Shown: one piece after another, positions 59,894 to 64,000 of the stretch
How positions within the stretch are numbered: position 1 is the stretch's first letter
Layout of the letters: each line of letters starts with the position of its first letter
Assembly: GCA_030263615.1 (NCBI GenBank)
Contig: SZPH01000006.1
Coordinates: 24,286-88,285, forward strand
Direction: 5' to 3'
DNA from: Villigracilis sp900696595
GTDB taxonomy: Bacteria > Chloroflexota > Anaerolineae > Anaerolineales > Villigracilaceae
Length of the DNA stretch: 64,000 nucleotides
Made by a program: the position numbers and the translations under genes
Notes under the pieces: model-generated
What the model saw: the letters and a program-made list of their open reading frames with translations, nothing else
Databases searched by the model: none
What the model was told of the DNA's origin: nothing

Positions 59894-60556
59894 ATGGATA
59901 AAACAAGGTTTATTTTGGCGTCCAATTCTCCGCGCCGGAAACAATTATTCGCCCTCGGCGGCTGGGACTTCGCCGTCCTTGCCGCGGACGTGGATGAGAC
60001 TCCCTTCGAGAACGAGCCGCCGCGCGAATACGTCGTCAGACTGGCAAAAGCCAAATCTTTAGCGATTCAACCCAGGGCGGAGTCGGAGGCGGTCATCGTC
60101 GGATCGGATACAACGGTGGCGGATGGGGATCAGATCCTCGGCAAGCCGGTTGACGAAGCGGACGCGCGGCGGATGTTGAGACAACTGCGGGGGAGGGTTC
60201 ATCAGGTATTCACGGGAATTGCGATCCTGCAAAATGGACGGATGTTCGCGGATCTTTGCGTGACGGATGTTCCCATGCGCGAGTATTCCGACGATGAGAT
60301 CGAGCGTTACATCCAAAGCGGCGACCCAATGGACAAGGCGGGCGCGTATGCGATCCAGCATCCCGATTTCCAGCCTGTTAAAGTTTTGGATGGTTGTTAC
60401 GCCGGTGTGATGGGATTGCCCTTGTGCCACCTTCTGCGGATGCTGCGGCAGATTCAGGTCTCCGTCTGCGAGGATGTGCCGGGCGCCTGTCAGTCGTTTC
60501 TCGCATATGAATGCAGGGTTTCGTCCGCCGTCTTAAGTGGAGAACTTGTCTCTTGA
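59894..60556 (+). CDS. maf: Maf-family nucleotide pyrophosphatase
   Basis: A 220-aa protein from ATG 59894 (MDKTRFILASNSPRRKQL); earlier in-frame codons overlap xpt and are not needed. The N-terminal LASNSPRRKQL is the family signature; the catalytic Asp lies in VIVGSDTTVADG (around 84-95), then GKPVDEADARRMLRQLRGRVHQVFTG. The C-terminus has DPMDKAGAYAIQ and VMGLPLCHL. It hydrolyses non-canonical nucleoside triphosphates (dTTP/UTP-type or m7GTP). Co-directional with pbp and rsgA. Confidence 0.92.
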   Translation: MDKTRFILASNSPRRKQLFALGGWDFAVLAADVDETPFENEPPREYVVRLAKAKSLAIQPRAESEAVIVGSDTTVADGDQILGKPVDEADARRMLRQLRGRVHQVFTGIAILQNGRMFADLCVTDVPMREYSDDEIERYIQSGDPMDKAGAYAIQHPDFQPVKVLDGCYAGVMGLPLCHLLRMLRQIQVSVCEDVPGACQSFLAYECRVSSAVLSGELVS

Positions 60557-60567
60557 AAGGAAAGGTA

Positions 60568-62802
60568 ATGAAGCCAGCACGCCGGATTCAAATTTTTCTG
60601 ATTGCGCTTTTGATCGTTGCATGTTCCTCCGCGCCGGGCGGGGTTGGCGAAATATTTGCCACCGACACGCCGTTGCCCACTCCCAAAGCCGCTGTGACTC
60701 CTGCGCCGGACGAAGAAGCGGCAGTGATGGCATTCTTCGAAGCGCTCGAAAACGACGACTATGAAGCGATGTATGCGATGCTTGCGCAATCCAGCCGCGA
60801 CGCGCTGACGCTGGAGGATTTTTCCAAACGCTGGAACGACGCGCTGAACACGATGAGCGCCTCGGAGTTTGAAGTTAAGATCCTGTCGTCTGTCATCAGC
60901 CCGTTTAATGGAGAGGTGAAATACTCCATTACCTACAAGACGATTCTGGCAGGAGATATTTCCCGCGAGATTTTGATGCGTCTGACCAATGAAGAGAATC
61001 GCTGGAAGATCGTCTGGGATGATTCGCTTATCCTGCCGGAACTGGCGGGCGGCAATCAACTGGCGATGGAATACGACATTCCCGCGCGCGGCGACATCTA
61101 CGACCGCGAAGGCTTGCCGATCGCGACTCAAGCCGATGCGTTCGCCTTCGGCATTCAGACCGACCAGATTGATTTCGACATGGTCGGCGCGCTGACCTCG
61201 GAATTGGGGCGTTTATGCGGCTTCGATCCGCTCGGCATCCAGAGTTTGATCGATTCTTCGGGACCCGGCTGGTACCTGCCCATGTGCGAAGGGACGCGCG
61301 CCGAAGCCCAGCGCCTGCTTTCGATCAACCCCGGCGGTCTGGTCATTCAGGAATACTCCTCGCGGTATTACTTCCGCGGCGGGCTGGCTCCGCAGGCGGT
61401 GGGTTATACCCTCGCCATTTCGCCCGAACAGTTGAATCAATACCGCCGACTCGGCTACAGCGGAAGCGAACGCATCGGACAGACCGGCATCGAACAATGG
61501 GCGGAGGATTATCTCGCCGGGAAGCACGGCGGGGTTTTGCGCGTCGTCAGCCCGACCGGACAGATCGTCTCCACGTTGGGGCAGAGCGCGCCCGAACCGG
61601 CGGATTCGGTCTATCTCACCATTGACAGCAACCTGCAATTCCACGCGCAGGCGGCGGTTGAATTTTTCCGCGGCGCGATCGTCGTCATGGAAGTGGAGAC
61701 CGGGCGCATTCTCGCGATGGCTTCGGGACCTGACTTCGATCCGAACGTCTTTGAATCGAACAACCCGAACAACATCGCCTTGAACAGCCTGTTGAACGAC
61801 GCGCGCACTCCGCTCCTCAACCGCGCCGCGCAGGGGCAACTTCCGCTCGGCTCGGTCTTCAAGATCATCACTTTCTCCGCCGCGCTCGAAAGCGGGCTGT
61901 ATCTCAAAGACACCGAATACGACTGCCAGTACGATTTCACGGAATTGAGCGATCAAGTGCGTCACGACTGGACCTGGCAACACTGTCAGGACCGCATCGC
62001 GGCGGGAAAATTCTGCAACACCACCGACAGCACGCCTTCGGGTTTGATCACGTTGCAAGAGGGACTGATGCGTTCCTGCAACCCGTACTTCTGGCACATC
62101 GGCAACGACTTGTACACCAACTGGGATCGCGGCTCCGACATCGCCAACATGGCGCGCGGGTTCGGGCTGGGCTCGCCGACGGGCATCGGACAAATCCCCG
62201 AAGAAGCCGGGCAGATCACAGACCCTGCCACTCAAATAGACGCGGTCAATCAGGCGATCGGACAGGGCGACGTGCTGGTCACGCCGCTGCAGGTCGCGCG
62301 TTTTATGGCGGCAATTGCAAACGGAGGCACGTTATACCGTCCGCAGATCATCGAGAAGATTCAACCCGTCGAAGGCGACCCGGTTCTCACGTTCAAGCCC
62401 GAGGCGCAAGGCACGCTCCCGCTCCGCCCCGAGAATCTCGACATCCTGCGCGAAGCGTTGCTGATGGTGACCAACGATCCGAAAGGCACAGCCCGTTGGA
62501 ATATTCTTGGACTGCAATTTAAAGTGGCAGGCAAGACCGGCACTGCAGAATCCGGCAGCGGCAAACCGCACGGCTGGTTTGCGGGTTACACGCTCAACAA
62601 AGCCAACACCGACCTGCCCGATATCGCCATCGTCGCGGTCGGCGAAAACGTCGGCGAAGGCTCCGAATACGCCGTGCCGTTCTTCCGCGCGATGGTCGAA
62701 GCCTATTACTATGGAAGCCCGCAGCGCCAGTATTACGACTTCGGGCAGATCGGCTACCCGCCCTACACGCCCACACCGCGGTCGGGCGGAGTGTTCCCGT
62801 AA
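60568..62802 (+). CDS. Class B penicillin-binding protein with MecA-like N-terminal NTF2 domain
   Basis: A 744-aa transpeptidase from ATG 60568; GAAAGGAAAGG precedes it. Signal peptide with lipobox IVACSS (Cys19), so it is a lipoprotein. Residues about 45-155 resemble the NTF2-like MecA_N domain (VMAFFEALENDDYEAMYAML), followed by the PBP dimerisation part (PARGDIYDREGLPIATQ) and transpeptidase domain with SVFK (Ser429/Lys432), SCN (503-505) and KTGTAESG (656-663). A PBP2a-like domain order is notable. Predicted to cross-link or recognise wall peptides; the envelope type of the host is not known. Confidence 0.92.
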   Translation: MKPARRIQIFLIALLIVACSSAPGGVGEIFATDTPLPTPKAAVTPAPDEEAAVMAFFEALENDDYEAMYAMLAQSSRDALTLEDFSKRWNDALNTMSASEFEVKILSSVISPFNGEVKYSITYKTILAGDISREILMRLTNEENRWKIVWDDSLILPELAGGNQLAMEYDIPARGDIYDREGLPIATQADAFAFGIQTDQIDFDMVGALTSELGRLCGFDPLGIQSLIDSSGPGWYLPMCEGTRAEAQRLLSINPGGLVIQEYSSRYYFRGGLAPQAVGYTLAISPEQLNQYRRLGYSGSERIGQTGIEQWAEDYLAGKHGGVLRVVSPTGQIVSTLGQSAPEPADSVYLTIDSNLQFHAQAAVEFFRGAIVVMEVETGRILAMASGPDFDPNVFESNNPNNIALNSLLNDARTPLLNRAAQGQLPLGSVFKIITFSAALESGLYLKDTEYDCQYDFTELSDQVRHDWTWQHCQDRIAAGKFCNTTDSTPSGLITLQEGLMRSCNPYFWHIGNDLYTNWDRGSDIANMARGFGLGSPTGIGQIPEEAGQITDPATQIDAVNQAIGQGDVLVTPLQVARFMAAIANGGTLYRPQIIEKIQPVEGDPVLTFKPEAQGTLPLRPENLDILREALLMVTNDPKGTARWNILGLQFKVAGKTGTAESGSGKPHGWFAGYTLNKANTDLPDIAIVAVGENVGEGSEYAVPFFRAMVEAYYYGSPQRQYYDFGQIGYPPYTPTPRSGGVFP

Positions 62803-62807
62803 AGCGG

Positions 62808-62842
62808 TTGCTCCCACCGCCGTCCTCGGCGGGGAGGCGTTC
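62808..62842. repeat. REP-like palindrome just before rsgA
   Basis: TTGCTCCCACCGCCGTCCTC followed by GGCGGGGAGG closely matches the segment in cobC (48872-48906). It includes the GGGGAGG used as ribosome-binding site for rsgA. Confidence 0.65.
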
Positions 62843-62843
62843 A

Positions 62844-63743
62844 TTGGCAAACGCAAGCGGTCTCATCGTCAAAGCCCAATCCGGTTTCTTTTGGGTTGAA
62901 ACTGTGGAAGGCATTATCGTCTGTCAACTTCGCGGCAAACTCAAACAAGGCAAAGCCAAAGGCGATATCGCCGCGTTGGGGGATAAAGTGGATATCACAA
63001 TATTGGATCACGGCTCCGGGACGATTGATTCCGTCCATGAGCGGACTCGGCAGATTGCGCGCCTCGACCCCCGCCCGGGCGGAGTCTACCGCCAGACGCT
63101 TTTAGCCAACCCGGATCAGTCCATCCTTGTCTTTGCCTGCGCGAATCCCAGTCCGCGTTTGAGAATGTTGGACCGTTTTCTGGTCATCGCAGAAAAGCAA
63201 CGAATTCCCGCGTTGATCGCGGCGAACAAAACCGACCTCGTCGAAGACCCGCGCTCAATTTTTGAGATGTATGAATCCATCGGCTACCGCGTCATTTATA
63301 CATCCGCCAAAACGGGGCGCGGACTCGAAGAATTAAAATCGCATCTACAAAATAAGATCAGCGCCTTTGCCGGTCCGAGCGGAGTCGGCAAATCGAGCCT
63401 GCTCAACGCCCTTCAACCCGGTCTGGGACTGGCCGTCAACGAAGTCAGCCAAGCCATGAATAAGGGACGTCACACCACCGTATCGCGTCAGTTATTCCCT
63501 CTCGAAGGCGGCGGCTACGTTGCCGACACCCCCGGCTGGAAATCGCTCGGCTTGTGGGACACCGAACCAGAGGAAATGGACGCCTACTTCCCCGAACTGC
63601 GCGGACTGGTGGAGCACTGCCAGTTCAGCGACTGCACTCATCAACACGAACCCGGCTGCGCCGTGCTTGCGGCGTTGAAGGAGGGGAGGATTCATCAAGA
63701 AAGATATGAGTCGTTTGTAAGGTTAAGGTCGGGGACGGAGTGA
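62844..63743 (+). CDS. rsgA: Ribosome small subunit-dependent GTPase A (RsgA)
   Basis: A 299-aa circularly permuted GTPase for 30S maturation. TTG 62844 is preferred (GGGGAGG 7 nt upstream; protein begins MANASGLIVKAQSGFFWV). OB-fold VCQLRGKLKQGK; G4 AANKTDLVED; G1 AGPSGVGKSSLLNALQPG (around 175-192); G2 KGRHTT; G3 VADTPGWKSL; zinc site C-x5-C-x-H-x5-C in CQFSDCTHQHEPGCAV. Length is normal. Confidence 0.95.
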   Translation: MANASGLIVKAQSGFFWVETVEGIIVCQLRGKLKQGKAKGDIAALGDKVDITILDHGSGTIDSVHERTRQIARLDPRPGGVYRQTLLANPDQSILVFACANPSPRLRMLDRFLVIAEKQRIPALIAANKTDLVEDPRSIFEMYESIGYRVIYTSAKTGRGLEELKSHLQNKISAFAGPSGVGKSSLLNALQPGLGLAVNEVSQAMNKGRHTTVSRQLFPLEGGGYVADTPGWKSLGLWDTEPEEMDAYFPELRGLVEHCQFSDCTHQHEPGCAVLAALKEGRIHQERYESFVRLRSGTE

Positions 63744-64000
63744 CGAGGTACGAGATACAGGATACGGGATATGAGATACGACCCTTCAACTACGTTCAGG
63801 GCAGGGTTACAAGTTACAAGGTACGAGTTGCGAGTTGCGATGCCTTGTCCTTGCCCAGCGCAGGTTTTTGATTTACGATTGAATCAACCCTTTGATAACT
63901 GATATACTGAACACGGGTACAAATTGCGCTTTTGCCGAATGAAATTCTTAACGCCAGGTCGCAAAGACGCGAAGGGAAAACCCTTGAATCTTTGCGGCTT
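63744..64000. other. Gene-free end of the window
   Basis: Contains degenerate ACGAGATAC-type repeats (63744-63780), ACAAGTTAC / GAGTTGC repeats (63808-63840), a promoter-like TTGAAT - 18 - TATACT at 63879-63908, and at the end CGCAAAGACGCGAAG with CTTTGCGG, part of an inverted-repeat element. No ORF is convincing. Confidence 0.5.

Overview
The window reads as a chromosomal segment of a Chloroflexota bacterium, most likely class Anaerolineae. This is an inference from gene content: a RibXY-type riboflavin importer under an FMN riboswitch, T-box control of valS, many multi-pass GT-C-like membrane proteins, and abundant short palindromic and 7-9 bp tandem repeats between genes. No rRNA, ribosomal-protein operon or 16S marker is present, so the taxonomy is not firm. 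Most genes are ordinary chromosomal housekeeping or transport genes; one region (about 37.1-41.7 kb) is accessory and is the most interesting part.

Layout. 0-9 kb: the first codons of a YebC-type gene (minus strand), tpx, azlCD, a GGDEF protein, a CAU tRNA, a divergent glycerate kinase / D-2-hydroxyacid dehydrogenase pair, a cupin-like protein, a PLP-dependent sphingosine-phosphate-lyase-like enzyme and a lipoprotein. 9-21 kb (minus strand): an ATP-grasp ligase, a DUF433 protein, DinG with a proofreading-type exonuclease domain, three tandem paralogous membrane proteins, a NERD-like protein and plsX; then tRNA-Leu(GAG), a polysaccharide deacetylase and a methyltransferase. 21-28.5 kb (minus): a dimethylargininase-like enzyme behind a polar amino acid ABC importer, then an SH3 lipoprotein with a MacAB-like exporter. 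28.5-33.9 kb: a repeat-rich gap with a possible structured RNA, a GltD-like oxidoreductase, endonuclease III, and FMN riboswitch - ribX - ribY with a triple 46-bp hairpin repeat in the leader. 33.9-37.1 kb: valS with a T-box leader.

37.1-41.7 kb holds a complete diversity-generating retroelement (DGR), all on the minus strand: a membrane-anchored NACHT NTPase fused to a C-terminal formylglycine-generating-enzyme-like (C-type lectin fold) domain, a DGR reverse transcriptase, an Avd accessory protein and a template repeat. The 120-bp template and variable repeats align without gaps. By hand count they differ at 16 positions, 15 of which are adenines in the coding-sense template. This is the signature of adenine-directed mutagenic retrohoming, so the NACHT protein carries a diversified ligand-binding tip.

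42-45.3 kb: two tandem GT-C-like membrane proteins. 45.6-46.4 kb: a TauE/SafE permease. 46.5-55.1 kb (minus): a cobalamin uptake and nucleotide-loop assembly operon (btuF, btuC, two cobO copies, cobT, cobS, cobC, cobU, a GNAT acetyltransferase, a BtuD-like ATPase) led by a cobalamin riboswitch. 55-64 kb: a GT87-like protein, a membrane protein, guaA, a HIT protein and xpt on the minus strand; maf, a PBP2-type transpeptidase with a MecA-like NTF2 domain, and rsgA on the plus strand.

Several repeat families run through the intergenic space: three copies of a ~100-125 bp MITE-like element with CGTCATTGCGAGGAG-type ends, small REP-like palindromes (some apparently inside cobC and cobT), and simple tandem repeats that even lie inside riboswitch and T-box leaders.
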